Shown here in pieces: positions 39,182 to 47,359 of a stretch of DNA of 64,000 nt (within the stretch, counting starts at the first letter, position 1; the number at the start of each line of letters is the position of its first letter). The DNA comes from Marmoricola sp963827025. GTDB lineage: Bacteria > Actinomycetota > Actinomycetes > Propionibacteriales > Nocardioidaceae. A model generated the notes under the pieces. That model was given only the letters and a program-made list of their open reading frames with translations, searched no databases and was not told the origin of the DNA. The position numbers and the translations under genes are program-made. The stretch lies in contig CAWGZB010000002.1 of the NCBI GenBank assembly GCA_963827025.1, forward strand, positions 248,001 to 312,000. The letters are read 5' to 3'.

Positions 39182-39690
39182 AACCCCTCCAGTTGCGTTC
39201 CCATCGCCGCCATCACCTCGTCGGCGAGGACGGGGAAGCTCAGGTCGACCGTCCGGCCCCCGTCGGTGACCACGACACCCCCTTGCGGGGCGTCGCGCAC
39301 CACGGCGTTCGGACCGAGGAGGGCAGTGGCCCGGCCGACGAGCCGTTCGCGCATCGAGGGGTACGACGGGTCCTCGCGCAGTGCCGCCAGCCGGTCGAGC
39401 ACGTGCTGGCGCAGCTCGAGGTACGCCGCGCGCTGCGCCGCCAGCACCGTCGCCCGGGCCTTCGCGCGAGTGCGTCGCCGCTCGCCCGCCCTGGCCAGCT
39501 CTCCGGCGGAGGCACCGCGGGCGCGCGCCTCCTCGAGGACGTCGTGGACCTCCGCGGCAGCCTGCCGGGCAGCCTCCGCGGCCTCACGGGAGGCGTCTTC
39601 GGCGGCATGGTCGGCGTCCCGGTGCGCGTCGGCCAGCAACTCGTGCCGCACCGGTTCGAGGGCGGGATCCCACCGCGTCGGCGTCACCAT
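39169..39690 (-). CDS. ntpE: V/A-type ATPase subunit E (peripheral stalk)
   Basis: This 173-residue protein has an Ala/Arg/Glu-rich N-terminal helix (HELLADAHRDADHAAEDASREAAEAARQ and on) that forms the peripheral stalk coil. Its C-terminal globular part (MRERLVGRATALLGPNAVVRD, GGVVVTDGGRTVDLSFPVLADEV) is the signature of subunit E head domains. The reading is supported by position between subunits F and A. It overlaps F by 7 bp and A by 13 bp. The start at 39690 reads ATG. Confidence 0.82.
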   Translation of the reverse strand: MVTPTRWDPALEPVRHELLADAHRDADHAAEDASREAAEAARQAAAEVHDVLEEARARGASAGELARAGERRRTRAKARATVLAAQRAAYLELRQHVLDRLAALREDPSYPSMRERLVGRATALLGPNAVVRDAPQGGVVVTDGGRTVDLSFPVLADEVMAAMGTQLEGLWTP

Positions 39691-39905
39691 GGCAGCACCA
39701 CCCGCAGTGCGCTCGACTCGTCTGCCTCGGCTCCGGCCAGCGCCCGCGCGGCGGCGGGAGTGAGGAGCAGCACCTCCACGTCAGGGGGCAGTGCGGCGCA
39801 GGCTGCAAGCACCGCCGCCTCCTCCTCGACCGGGCGGACGAGCGCTCCGGCGAGGGCGAAACCGGCGACCCGGCTGCGCTCGCCGACCACGGCGATCCGG
39901 CCCAC
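39684..39905 (-). CDS. ntpG: V/A-type ATPase subunit F (short)
   Basis: Central-stalk subunit F is a small Rossmann-like protein. This one has 73 residues, shorter than the usual 95-110. It has the conserved N-terminal IAVVGERSRVAGFALAGA and the second strand VEVLLLTPAAARAL, but little after that. The start is GTG 39905, two nt after the K subunit stop, in one continuous operon. The short C-terminus means that the helix that docks on subunit D is reduced or absent. Confidence 0.72.
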   Translation of the reverse strand: MGRIAVVGERSRVAGFALAGALVRPVEEEAAVLAACAALPPDVEVLLLTPAAARALAGAEADESSALRVVLPW

Positions 39906-39907
39906 GA

Positions 39908-40336
39908 CTACGCCCTGCCCATCAGCATGATCGCCACGATGAGCCCGTAGATCGCGATCCCCTCGGCAAGGCCGACGATCACCATCGCGCGTCCGAAGAG
40001 CTCGGGCCGCTCACTCATCGCCGCCAGGGCCGCGGCACCGGTGTAGGCGACCGCGATGGCGGCGCCGATGGACGAACCGGCCACCGCGATGGCCGCGCCG
40101 AGCAGGGCGGCCCACGAGCCGGAGCTGCTCGGGGTCGCGGCGACGGCTGCCGAGGCCTGAGCCGTTGCCGGATGGGTCGTCACCGCGAGCACGAGGACGA
40201 CGGTGGCGACCAGCAGGACTGCGGCGTCCACCGCCACGAGGGCCAGGACGGCCGCACGGGAACGGCGCCTGAGCAGGGCGAGGGCACCCGCACTGCCGAG
40301 TGCGAGGACCGGGAGCAGCAACACCCATGCGTTCAT
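39908..40336 (-). CDS. ntpK: V/A-type ATPase subunit K (c-ring), degenerate first hairpin
   Basis: Membrane c-ring subunit, 142 residues. Helices 3-4 (about 76-107 and 112-140) form a proper c hairpin with the ion-binding Glu125 in GLAEGIAIYGLI. Helices 1-2 (about 1-22 and 26-52) are hydrophobic but lack the Glu and the small-residue Gly pattern, so the duplicated half present in Enterococcus hirae NtpK has decayed or been replaced by unrelated helices. The start is ATG 40336, overlapping the subunit I gene by 4 bp. Confidence 0.88.
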   Translation of the reverse strand: MNAWVLLLPVLALGSAGALALLRRRSRAAVLALVAVDAAVLLVATVVLVLAVTTHPATAQASAAVAATPSSSGSWAALLGAAIAVAGSSIGAAIAVAYTGAAALAAMSERPELFGRAMVIVGLAEGIAIYGLIVAIMLMGRA

Positions 40337-41673
40337 CGGACTGCACCTGCACTTTCTGGGACGGAGTCCCCGGCGGAGGCTGTGTCGGCGCTGGTGCCGA
40401 CCTCCCGGGGGCTCTCGACGGAACTCTGGAGAGGGACGTGCCAGGGACGGAAGGGCCTGCCCTCGGTGCTGAACACCCGGGAGAAGAGCTCGTAGTAGGA
40501 CAGGCGCAACGCCTGCACGCCGGCGATGAGCGCCTCGAGCGCGAAGGCGACCGCGTTGCCGATGACGAACCCGACCACCGCGGCCACCGTGCCCGTCACT
40601 CCCCGACCCCACCATGCGGCGGTCGCCTGCCACACGACCAGGCTCAGGGCCGCATGGGTCAGCCCGAACGCGGCCAGGCGGGCGAAGGAGACCAGGTTGG
40701 TCCCCAGGCGCAACGTGGTGTCGAAGAGCTCGACGGTCGCCTGCGCCGCCCCTGCCGCTCCTCCCCCGGCGGAGGCCAGGAAGCCGACGTAGCACAGCGC
40801 CAGGCCGACCGCCGCGAGGACGCTGCCGACCAGGGTCAGGGCGAGGACGTCGCCGACCAGTCCGAGGACCAGGAGCCCGGCGCCGGCGAAGATCGCGGCC
40901 CCCGCCACTCCGGAGGCGGAGACCAGCGCCAGCGCCCAGCCGCCCTCGCGCCACCGGTTGACGATGCCGAGGGCGTAGGCCCCGGAGAGCAGCACCGCCC
41001 CCACACCGAGCGCCACCCCGAGCAACGTCACGGGCTCTTCGAGTGGGCGCAGCCACAGCACCGGCACGACGCCCGTGGGGCCGAAGAACTCACCGTAGAG
41101 CAGGCCGAACACCATGGCTGCCGCGCCGGCAGACACCACGAACGGCCACACCCGTCGAGCCCTGGCGGCCCAGGCCGGGCGTCCGGTGCGCAGGAGCAGT
41201 CCGGCGAGCACCAGGAGGGCGCCGTGGCCGACGTCGCCGAACATCATGGCGAACATCGCCACGTAGGCGGCCCCGGCCACCACCGTCGGATCGACGTCGA
41301 CGTAGGGAACGGTGGCATAGGTGTCCACGAGCGGGGCGAACGAGCGTCGCACCCGGCCCCCGGGGTGCAGCAGCGTCGGGGGGTCCACGCCACGGGGCAG
41401 CCGAAGCCGGCACACGGCGGCCCCCTCGACCGCCAGCCGGCTCCTCAGCTCCGGGAGGACGGCCACCGGCGTCCAGCCCGCGACGGCGGAGACCTCGCCC
41501 CGGGCCACCGCTCCGGCCGCCACGGAGTCCACCGTGCTCTCCTCCGCGACCAGGTCGAGCTCGACCGTCCCCAGGTCGGCTGTGACGGCGAGGGCACGCC
41601 GAAGCCCTGCACGCGTCGCCACCACGGCGACGCGCTGCATCCGGACGGGTTCGGCGCCCTCACCCCAGCGCAT
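40333..41673 (-). CDS. ntpI: V/A-type ATPase subunit I (a-subunit, shortened)
   Basis: Membrane stator that forms the ion half-channels with the c-ring. It has about 446 residues, against roughly 650 in the family. The C-terminal membrane domain is intact (AMMFGDVGHGALLV, LYGEFFGP, LVSFARLAAFGLTHAAL with the conserved Arg, ALEALIAGVQALRLSYYELFSRVF). The cytoplasmic N-terminal domain is only about 130 residues, so the peripheral-stalk arm must be short. It overlaps subunit C by 14 bp and K by 4 bp. Confidence 0.9.
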   Translation of the reverse strand: MRWGEGAEPVRMQRVAVVATRAGLRRALAVTADLGTVELDLVAEESTVDSVAAGAVARGEVSAVAGWTPVAVLPELRSRLAVEGAAVCRLRLPRGVDPPTLLHPGGRVRRSFAPLVDTYATVPYVDVDPTVVAGAAYVAMFAMMFGDVGHGALLVLAGLLLRTGRPAWAARARRVWPFVVSAGAAAMVFGLLYGEFFGPTGVVPVLWLRPLEEPVTLLGVALGVGAVLLSGAYALGIVNRWREGGWALALVSASGVAGAAIFAGAGLLVLGLVGDVLALTLVGSVLAAVGLALCYVGFLASAGGGAAGAAQATVELFDTTLRLGTNLVSFARLAAFGLTHAALSLVVWQATAAWWGRGVTGTVAAVVGFVIGNAVAFALEALIAGVQALRLSYYELFSRVFSTEGRPFRPWHVPLQSSVESPREVGTSADTASAGDSVPESAGAVR

Positions 41674-42628
41674 CGAGCACCTCGACCGGTGGGCCGGCGC
41701 CGCCCGACGCGCCCGCGGCAGCGCCCCTGGCGGCGAGCTCGAGGCCGGCCCGGACCCGCCACGTGTCGGCGGCCAGCGCGCCCACCGCGGCCACGACCGT
41801 CTCCGGGCCGTAGGCCGCTCGGCGCAGCAGCGAGGCGGCGTCCTCGGCGACCCGGCGGCGCCAGGCCATCTCGGCCCGCCACAGGTCCTCGGGGCCGTCG
41901 GCCTGCGAGAACAACCCGTGCAGGGAACGCGGCAGCGTGTCCGTCACCTCCGCGAGCGACATCGTCGGATCGGTCATGGCCGCGGTGGCGGCGGTCCCGA
42001 GCAGACGCTGCGCCCGGTTGCGGACCGCATCGGGGAGTGGTCGGCGCACCACCAGTGACTCGCGCAGCAGGACGAGCGCAGCCCCGCCCCGCGCCCACGC
42101 GGCCGCGGCGTCGACCGGTACCGCCGCCACCCGCTCCGCCCAGGTCAGGACCATCGCCGTGTGCACCTCCCACGCCGTCGAGCCCCCCGGGTCGCGCCAC
42201 GGGGAGGCGATGAGCGCCTCGCGCAGCTCCTCGAGCGAGCGGGTCCGGGCCAGGCGCGCCCAGGCTGTCTCCAGCGACCCGAGGAGGTACGTCGGGCCGT
42301 GCGGCCGCCCCTCGAGCCGGGCCACGTGCTCGTCGGTGTTGGCCAGCTCGAAGCCCGCGGCCAGCGCACGCAACAGCTGTGCCCCCTCCGGCGGCACCCA
42401 CCCGGCGAGCACCCGCAGCCGCCACAGCAGCGTGGCGGACACCGCGTGCTGAGCAGTCGTGAGGTCGTCGTCGGCCCCGAGACCGCTCCCGTACGGGCTC
42501 TCCTGCAGCACCGCGACGGCGGCCCGCAGCGACCCCGCCCGGAACGCCGCGTGGCCGGCGGTGCCGGCGAGGGCATCGTGCGCCAGGGCTCGCGCGCGGA
42601 CGGAGCCGGCGACCCAGGAGGTGCTCAC
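41660..42628 (-). CDS. ntpC: V/A-type ATPase subunit C (rotor-ring connector)
   Basis: Funnel-shaped subunit that links the central shaft to the c-ring, 322 residues, almost entirely helical. It was assigned from position and architecture: the family has three similar helical domains and low sequence conservation. Visible pieces include VRARALAHDALAG near the start, ASPWRDPGG and RRRVAEDAASLLRRA. It is Ala/Leu/Arg-rich with no transmembrane segment. Its ATG overlaps the upstream subunit gene by 4 bp. Confidence 0.7.
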   Translation of the reverse strand: MSTSWVAGSVRARALAHDALAGTAGHAAFRAGSLRAAVAVLQESPYGSGLGADDDLTTAQHAVSATLLWRLRVLAGWVPPEGAQLLRALAAGFELANTDEHVARLEGRPHGPTYLLGSLETAWARLARTRSLEELREALIASPWRDPGGSTAWEVHTAMVLTWAERVAAVPVDAAAAWARGGAALVLLRESLVVRRPLPDAVRNRAQRLLGTAATAAMTDPTMSLAEVTDTLPRSLHGLFSQADGPEDLWRAEMAWRRRVAEDAASLLRRAAYGPETVVAAVGALAADTWRVRAGLELAARGAAAGASGGAGPPVEVLDALG

Positions 42629-43062
42629 GGCTGGTCCTCGGCGAGAGCGGACACGACGGCGGCGACCACGCGGTCGACGTAGGCCGGCATCCGCGCGGTC
42701 GCGTGCTCGCGGACGCGCTGCGCCTCCTCCCGGGCCGCCGACCGCCCGGAGACCTGCGCGGCGTTGGCCCGGTCGGCGACCTCGGCCGCCGCCTGCGCCT
42801 GCACCGTCGCGGCGGTCGCCCGCGCGGTCGCCAGCTGCGCCTGTGCCTGCGCCTGCGCATCCCGGCGCACCTGCTCGGCCTGTGCGCGCCCCGCTGCCCG
42901 GATCTCCTTCGCCTCCTCCTGGGCCGGGTCGAGGAGGGCCAGCAGGGGCGTCAGCTCCGCAGCTGCCTCGGCCGCCCGGTCGGCAGGTACGCCGCGTCCG
43001 GTCGCGGCGCCGGGCGAACCGGCGAACCGGAACCGCTGCAGCAGATCACGAGGGTGCGCCAT
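42625..43062 (-). CDS. V/A-type ATPase stalk subunit G/H (coiled coil)
   Basis: This 145-residue protein has a long Ala/Gln/Arg-rich central helix (EEAKEIRAAGRAQAEQVRRDAQAQAQAQLATARATAATV and on). It is a typical peripheral-stalk partner of subunit E (called G or H). The first 40 residues are less ordered. It is the first cistron of the ATPase operon. ATG 43062 has no obvious Shine-Dalgarno. Assignment rests on coiled-coil composition and operon position, since this subunit is poorly conserved. Confidence 0.65.
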   Translation of the reverse strand: MAHPRDLLQRFRFAGSPGAATGRGVPADRAAEAAAELTPLLALLDPAQEEAKEIRAAGRAQAEQVRRDAQAQAQAQLATARATAATVQAQAAAEVADRANAAQVSGRSAAREEAQRVREHATARMPAYVDRVVAAVVSALAEDQP

Positions 43063-43129
43063 CGCATCAATTCAAGGCCTTCACGAGCCGCCGGAGCAGG
43101 GCCAAAGGGCCCCCCACGACGGGCGTGCG

Positions 43130-44650
43130 TCAGGCCCTGGAGGAGCGGCGCTGCGCGGAGCCGTCCTCGGACGGCGGGAGCGCATCCGCGGCCGGGAGCT
43201 CCACCCGGAATCGCGCGCCGCGGCCAGGTGCGGTGTCGACGCTGAGCTCGCCACCATGGGCACGCACCAGCGACGCCGTGATGGCCAGGCCCAGGCCGGT
43301 GCCGCCGTCGGCCCGGGTCCGCGAGGGATCCACGCGGTAGAAGCGCTCGAAGACGCGCGCCGCGTGCTCGGCGTCCATCCCCGGCCCCTCGTCCGCCACT
43401 TCCAGCACCACCCGGGGCGCGTCATCGCGGCCGCGCAGGGACACCGAGACGATGACCGATGTCTGGACAGGGGTGTGCCGCAGCGCATTGCTGACCAGGT
43501 TGTCCAGCACCTGACGGAGTCGGGCCTCGTCCCCGATCACCACGGGCGGGGAAGGCAGGCTGCCCAGCTCCAGCCGCAACGGACGCCGTGGCTGCATCGC
43601 CCGGGCGCTCTCCAGCGAGGCCGCCGCGACCGCGAGCAGATCCACCGGGTCCTGGGCGAGCGGCCGCTGCTGGTCCAGCTCGGCCAGGAGGAGCAGGTCC
43701 TCGACCAGCAGGCCCATCCGGGCGGCCTCATCCTCGATGCGACCGATCAGGCGTCGTACCTCCTCGTCGCCGCTGACCGCGCCCTGACGATAGAGCTCGG
43801 CGAATCCCCGGATCGAGGTCAGCGGCGTACGCAGCTCGTGGCTGGCGTCGGCGACGAAGCGGCGCATCCGTTCCTCCGACCGCCGCGCCTCCTCCTCGGA
43901 CTCCGCGCGCTGGGCGAAGGCGGACTCGATCTGGGCGAGCATGGTGTTCAGCGCCGCTGCCAGCTGGCCGACCTCGGTCCGTGCGTCTGTCTCGGGCACC
44001 CGCTGGGTGAGGTCGCCCGCGGCGATTGCGGCGGCGGTGTGCTCGACCTTCTCCAGGGGTCGCAGGCTGGTCCTCACCACGACGTAGCCGATGCCGCCGA
44101 GGACGAGCACCGTCACCCCCCCGATCACGAGAAGCAGCAGCAGCAGCCGGTCCGCGGTGCTCTGCACGTCGCCCAGGCTCTGCGCGAGCAGCAGGGTCCC
44201 AGGGTCTCCGTCGGCGAGCGTGGCCGGAACGGCGCGCACTCGCCACTGACCGCCGCCGCGCACTGCCGGGACCGTGAAGGAGCGAGGCGCAGCGGACTCA
44301 CCGCTCCTGGTCAATCGGGGCAGTTTCGGCAGGGGCTCACCGGCGTCGAGGAGGTTGCTGGTCGGGCCGTAGACGGGGACCCCGCGGGCGTCGAGAAGCT
44401 CGGCGACGAAGGCGCTGGGCAGGCGGCCGCGATCGTCGTTGTCCCGACCCGGGGTCGGGCGAGACGGTCTCTGCAGCCCCCGTTCGGCGACCTGGTGCGC
44501 CGCTCCGTTGAGCTGCTCGTCGACGCGGGTGACGAGGTAGTGCTGCAGCGTCGCGCGGGTCACCACCCCGGAGGCGAGGAGGGCCCCGGCCACCAGCAGA
44601 ACCAGAGCCGCCACCAGGGTGAGGCGCAGGGGCACCCGCCGGTGCAGCAT
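43130..44650 (-). CDS. phoR: PhoR-like sensor histidine kinase
   Basis: Membrane sensor kinase, 506 residues. TM1 is near residues 10-32, a periplasmic sensor domain covers about 35-160 and TM2 is near 165-190. It has a HAMP linker, a HisKA box with SHELRTPLTS as the phosphorylated His site, and HATPase_c with N, G1 (DEGPGM) and G2 (GGTGLGLA) boxes. Its ATG is 7 nt after the upstream response-regulator gene, so they form an operon. The orthology to PhoR is by context and by the PhoP-like partner; the signal is unknown. Confidence 0.88.
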   Translation of the reverse strand: MLHRRVPLRLTLVAALVLLVAGALLASGVVTRATLQHYLVTRVDEQLNGAAHQVAERGLQRPSRPTPGRDNDDRGRLPSAFVAELLDARGVPVYGPTSNLLDAGEPLPKLPRLTRSGESAAPRSFTVPAVRGGGQWRVRAVPATLADGDPGTLLLAQSLGDVQSTADRLLLLLLVIGGVTVLVLGGIGYVVVRTSLRPLEKVEHTAAAIAAGDLTQRVPETDARTEVGQLAAALNTMLAQIESAFAQRAESEEEARRSEERMRRFVADASHELRTPLTSIRGFAELYRQGAVSGDEEVRRLIGRIEDEAARMGLLVEDLLLLAELDQQRPLAQDPVDLLAVAAASLESARAMQPRRPLRLELGSLPSPPVVIGDEARLRQVLDNLVSNALRHTPVQTSVIVSVSLRGRDDAPRVVLEVADEGPGMDAEHAARVFERFYRVDPSRTRADGGTGLGLAITASLVRAHGGELSVDTAPGRGARFRVELPAADALPPSEDGSAQRRSSRA

Positions 44651-44657
44651 GCCCACC

Positions 44658-45401
44658 TCACCCGCCTGTCGGCACGCGCAGGACGTACCCGACGCCACGC
44701 ACCGTGTGAATGAGGTGCGGTTCGGTGGTGTCCATCTTGCGCCGCAGGTAGGAGACGTAGGTCTCCACCACGTTGGCGTCGCCGCCGAAGTCGTACTGCC
44801 AGACCCGGTCGAGGATCTGGTTCTTGCTGAGCACCCGGCCCGGGTTCTGCAGGAAGTAGCGCAGCAGCTTGAACTCCGTCGGGGACAGCGACACCTCGCG
44901 GCCGGCCTTCCAGACCTGGTGCGCATCCTCGTCGAGCTCGATGTCCTCGAAGGTGAACTGGGTCGTGGGGGCGGTCGCCAGCCCGTCCGACGTACGCCGC
45001 AGGACGGCCCGGATGCGCGCGATCACCTCCTCGAGCGAGAACGGCTTGGTGACGTAGTCGTCGCCGCCCAGGGTGAGCCCCTGCACCTTCGCGGTGGTGT
45101 CACCCCGGGCGGTGAGGAACAACACCGGGAACCGAAGCCCCTCGGAGCGGAGCCGGCGGACCACCTCGAAGCCGTCCATGCCGGGCATCATCACGTCGAG
45201 CAGGATGAGGTCCGGACGCCACACCCGCGCCTGCTTCAGCGCCTCGCGGCCGTCGGCGGCGGTGGCCACGTCGAAGCCGGTGAAGCGCAGGCTCGCCGAG
45301 AGCAGCTCGACGATGTTCGGCTCGTCGTCCACCACGAGCAGCCGCGCCTCGCCGGCGCCCTCAGCCGTGGCGCCGGCCTGGTTCCTGATCCCCGTGCTCA
45401 C
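44658..45401 (-). CDS. phoP: PhoP-like OmpR-family response regulator
   Basis: Two-domain regulator, 247 residues. Its receiver domain carries DDE, DVMMPGMDG (phospho-Asp) and LTARGDTTAKVQGLTLGGDDYVTKPF. The winged helix has SPTEFKLLRYFLQNPGRVLSK, VWQYDFGGDANVVETYVSYLRRK and GVGYVLR. It resembles M. tuberculosis PhoP closely by eye in both domains. Start GTG 45401 gives the family-like acidic N-terminal tail. A PhoP-type direct repeat lies 45-62 bp upstream, consistent with autoregulation. Confidence 0.92.
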   Translation of the reverse strand: MSTGIRNQAGATAEGAGEARLLVVDDEPNIVELLSASLRFTGFDVATAADGREALKQARVWRPDLILLDVMMPGMDGFEVVRRLRSEGLRFPVLFLTARGDTTAKVQGLTLGGDDYVTKPFSLEEVIARIRAVLRRTSDGLATAPTTQFTFEDIELDEDAHQVWKAGREVSLSPTEFKLLRYFLQNPGRVLSKNQILDRVWQYDFGGDANVVETYVSYLRRKMDTTEPHLIHTVRGVGYVLRVPTGG

Positions 45402-45445
45402 CCCACCACCCTCCCGCGCAGGCCCCGGCCCCTTCCTGCACGTTC

Positions 45446-45463
45446 GCTGTGAGCATCCTGTGA
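45446..45463. promoter_or_regulatory. PhoP-type direct repeat (TCACAGC-N4-TCACAGC-like)
   Basis: The plus strand has GCTGTGA at 45446-45452, four bases, then CCTGTGA at 45457-45463. On the minus strand this reads TCACAGG-N4-TCACAGC. The M. tuberculosis PhoP consensus is TCACAGC-N4-TCACAGC, so one copy is exact and the other is off by one. It lies between phoP and the divergent DUF5666/glycosyltransferase genes and could control both. Confidence 0.7.
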
Positions 45464-45561
45464 GTCCTACTCCCAGCAGTCTCCCAGCCGCTCCGCCGGT
45501 GAAGTCAAGGTTCCCGCCCGATCCTCGGTGGCAACCCGCCCCCACCAGGAAGGCCTCGACC

Positions 45562-46119
45562 ATGGACGACTCGCCCCACGCCCCCGGACACGACGACTGG
45601 CTGAGGTCCGAGAGACCGGAGCCGGGACCGACCCGAGCGACGACCACGAGCGGTGCGGCACGCCTCGGCCACCGACTCCGGACCGGCTGGAAGGCCGGGG
45701 CCCTCGTCCTCGCGGGTCTGATCGCGGGCGGAGGCACCGTCGCCGTCGCCCAGGCCGTCGGGGACGACCACCCGAGGGCGGCTGTGGCCGACCGCGGCGG
45801 CCCCCACGCCGGGTTCCCCCGGCCCCCCGGCGCCCCCGGCAGGCCGGCCGGCCCCGGTCGCGCCGGCGCACCCGGCGGCCTCGCCGGCGAGCAGCGTGTC
45901 CAGGGCACCGTCACCGGCACGACGTCCGCGGCGGTGAGCGTCAGGACCAGCAGTGGCAGCGCGACCTACACCGTCACCGACCAGACGCAGATCGTGCGCG
46001 ACGGCAGCGTCGCGTCCCTGGGCGACCTCGAGCCCGGTGACGCTGCGGTGGTCCAGCTCCATCCCTCGTCCGGTGGTGGCCAGATGACGGCCGAGCGCAT
46101 CTTCGCCAGCACCACCTGA
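45562..46119 (+). CDS. Membrane-anchored DUF5666-like protein
   Basis: This 185-residue protein has a cytoplasmic N-terminus of about 45 residues and one transmembrane helix near 48-68 (ALVLAGLIAGGGTVAVAQAV). A Pro/Gly/Arg-rich linker follows, then a small beta domain near 112-180 (QGTVTGTTSAAVSVRT, ATYTVTDQTQIVRD, LGDLEPGDAAVVQ) that resembles DUF5666. The exported domain suggests an envelope role; the function is unknown. ATG 45562 has AGGAAGG upstream. It starts 98 bp past the PhoP-type repeat and precedes the glycosyltransferase genes. Confidence 0.75.
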   Translation: MDDSPHAPGHDDWLRSERPEPGPTRATTTSGAARLGHRLRTGWKAGALVLAGLIAGGGTVAVAQAVGDDHPRAAVADRGGPHAGFPRPPGAPGRPAGPGRAGAPGGLAGEQRVQGTVTGTTSAAVSVRTSSGSATYTVTDQTQIVRDGSVASLGDLEPGDAAVVQLHPSSGGGQMTAERIFASTT

Positions 46120-46130
46120 GTGGCGCCCCG

Positions 46131-47357
46131 ATGAGCCCGACGGTGGAGATCGTTGTGCCGGTGCACGACGAAGAGGTCGACCTCGAGCCGTCGGTGCGGC
46201 GGCTGCAGCACTACCTCGCCGAGTCCTTCCCCTTCGACTGCACGGTGACGATCGCCGACAACGCGAGCACCGACCGGACCTCGGAGATCGCCACCGCGCT
46301 GGCCGCGGAGCTCCCCGGGGTGCGACTGGTGAACCTGCCGGAGAAGGGCCGCGGGCGGGCGCTGCGGCACGTGTGGTCGCAGAGCGAGGCGCGGGTGGTG
46401 GCCTACATGGACGTCGACCTCTCCACCGACCTGGACGCACTGCTCCCCCTGGTGGCACCGCTGCTCTCGGGTCACAGCGACGTGGCCATCGGTTCGCGCC
46501 TCACCCGCTCGGCCGCCGTGGTGCGCGGTCCGAAGCGCGAGGTGATCTCGCGGGCCTACAACCTCCTGCTGCACGGGGCGCTCGGCACCCGGTTCAGCGA
46601 CGCCCAGTGCGGCTTCAAGGCGTTCCGCACCGACGCCGCCCGGGCGCTGCTGCCGCTGGTGCACGACCAGTCGTGGTTCTTCGACACCGAGCTGCTGGTG
46701 ATGGCCGAACGGGCCGGCCTCCGCATCCACGAGGTGCCGGTCGACTGGACCGACGACCCGGACAGTCGTGTCGACATCGTGCGCACCGCCGTGGACGACC
46801 TGCGCGGCATCGTCCGCGTCGGCCAGGCCCTGCTGCGCGGAACCATCCCGCTCGAGCCGGTCCGGCGGCGGTTCGGACGTGCCGGCCCCCACCCGGAGCA
46901 CCCCACCGGGGTCCAGGTGGTCCGGTTCGCCGCGGTGGGTGTGCTCAGCACCCTGGCGTACGCCGTCCTGTTCCTCCTGCTGCGCCACGGGATGGGCGCC
47001 CAACCGGCGAACCTCGCGGCCCTCCTGCTCACGGCCGTCGGCAACACCGCGGCCAACCGGCGCCTCACCTTCTCGGTGCGCGGTCGGGGCCGGCTGCTGC
47101 ACCACCACGTCCAGGGACTCGCCGTCTTCGCGCTCGCGCTGGCGCTCACCTCGGGCTCACTGCTGGTGCTGCACGCGGTGCTCGCGCCGGGACGAGGACT
47201 CGAGCTCACGGTGCTGACCCTCGCCAACCTCACCGCCACCGCCCTGAGGTTCGTGCTGCTGCGCTCGTGGGTGTTCGACCGCAGCAAGAGGTCGTCGCTG
47301 CCGAGCCTGTCGCCTGAGCCAGATCTGAAGTTCCCTTCCACCACCCGGAGCACCTGA
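46131..47357 (+). CDS. GT2 glycosyltransferase fused to GtrA-like membrane domain
   Basis: This 408-residue fusion has a GT2 catalytic domain at about residues 1-230 (EIVVPVHDEEVDLEPSV, ADNASTDRT, YMDVDLSTD with the DXD site, GSRLTRSA, QCGFKAFRTD), then a GtrA domain with four transmembrane helices (about 265-385). The GT2 part probably makes polyprenyl-phosphate sugar, and the GtrA part may help flip it across the membrane (inference). It is followed 2 nt later by a GT39-type transferase, which could use that lipid-linked sugar. Confidence 0.85.
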   Translation: MSPTVEIVVPVHDEEVDLEPSVRRLQHYLAESFPFDCTVTIADNASTDRTSEIATALAAELPGVRLVNLPEKGRGRALRHVWSQSEARVVAYMDVDLSTDLDALLPLVAPLLSGHSDVAIGSRLTRSAAVVRGPKREVISRAYNLLLHGALGTRFSDAQCGFKAFRTDAARALLPLVHDQSWFFDTELLVMAERAGLRIHEVPVDWTDDPDSRVDIVRTAVDDLRGIVRVGQALLRGTIPLEPVRRRFGRAGPHPEHPTGVQVVRFAAVGVLSTLAYAVLFLLLRHGMGAQPANLAALLLTAVGNTAANRRLTFSVRGRGRLLHHHVQGLAVFALALALTSGSLLVLHAVLAPGRGLELTVLTLANLTATALRFVLLRSWVFDRSKRSSLPSLSPEPDLKFPSTTRST

Positions 47358-47359
47358 GG

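Noticed and set aside
43099..43112. GGGCC-AAA-GGGCCC hairpin between phoR and the V-ATPase operon
   Set aside because: The 5-bp stem with a 3-nt loop is too small to call in such GC-rich DNA.
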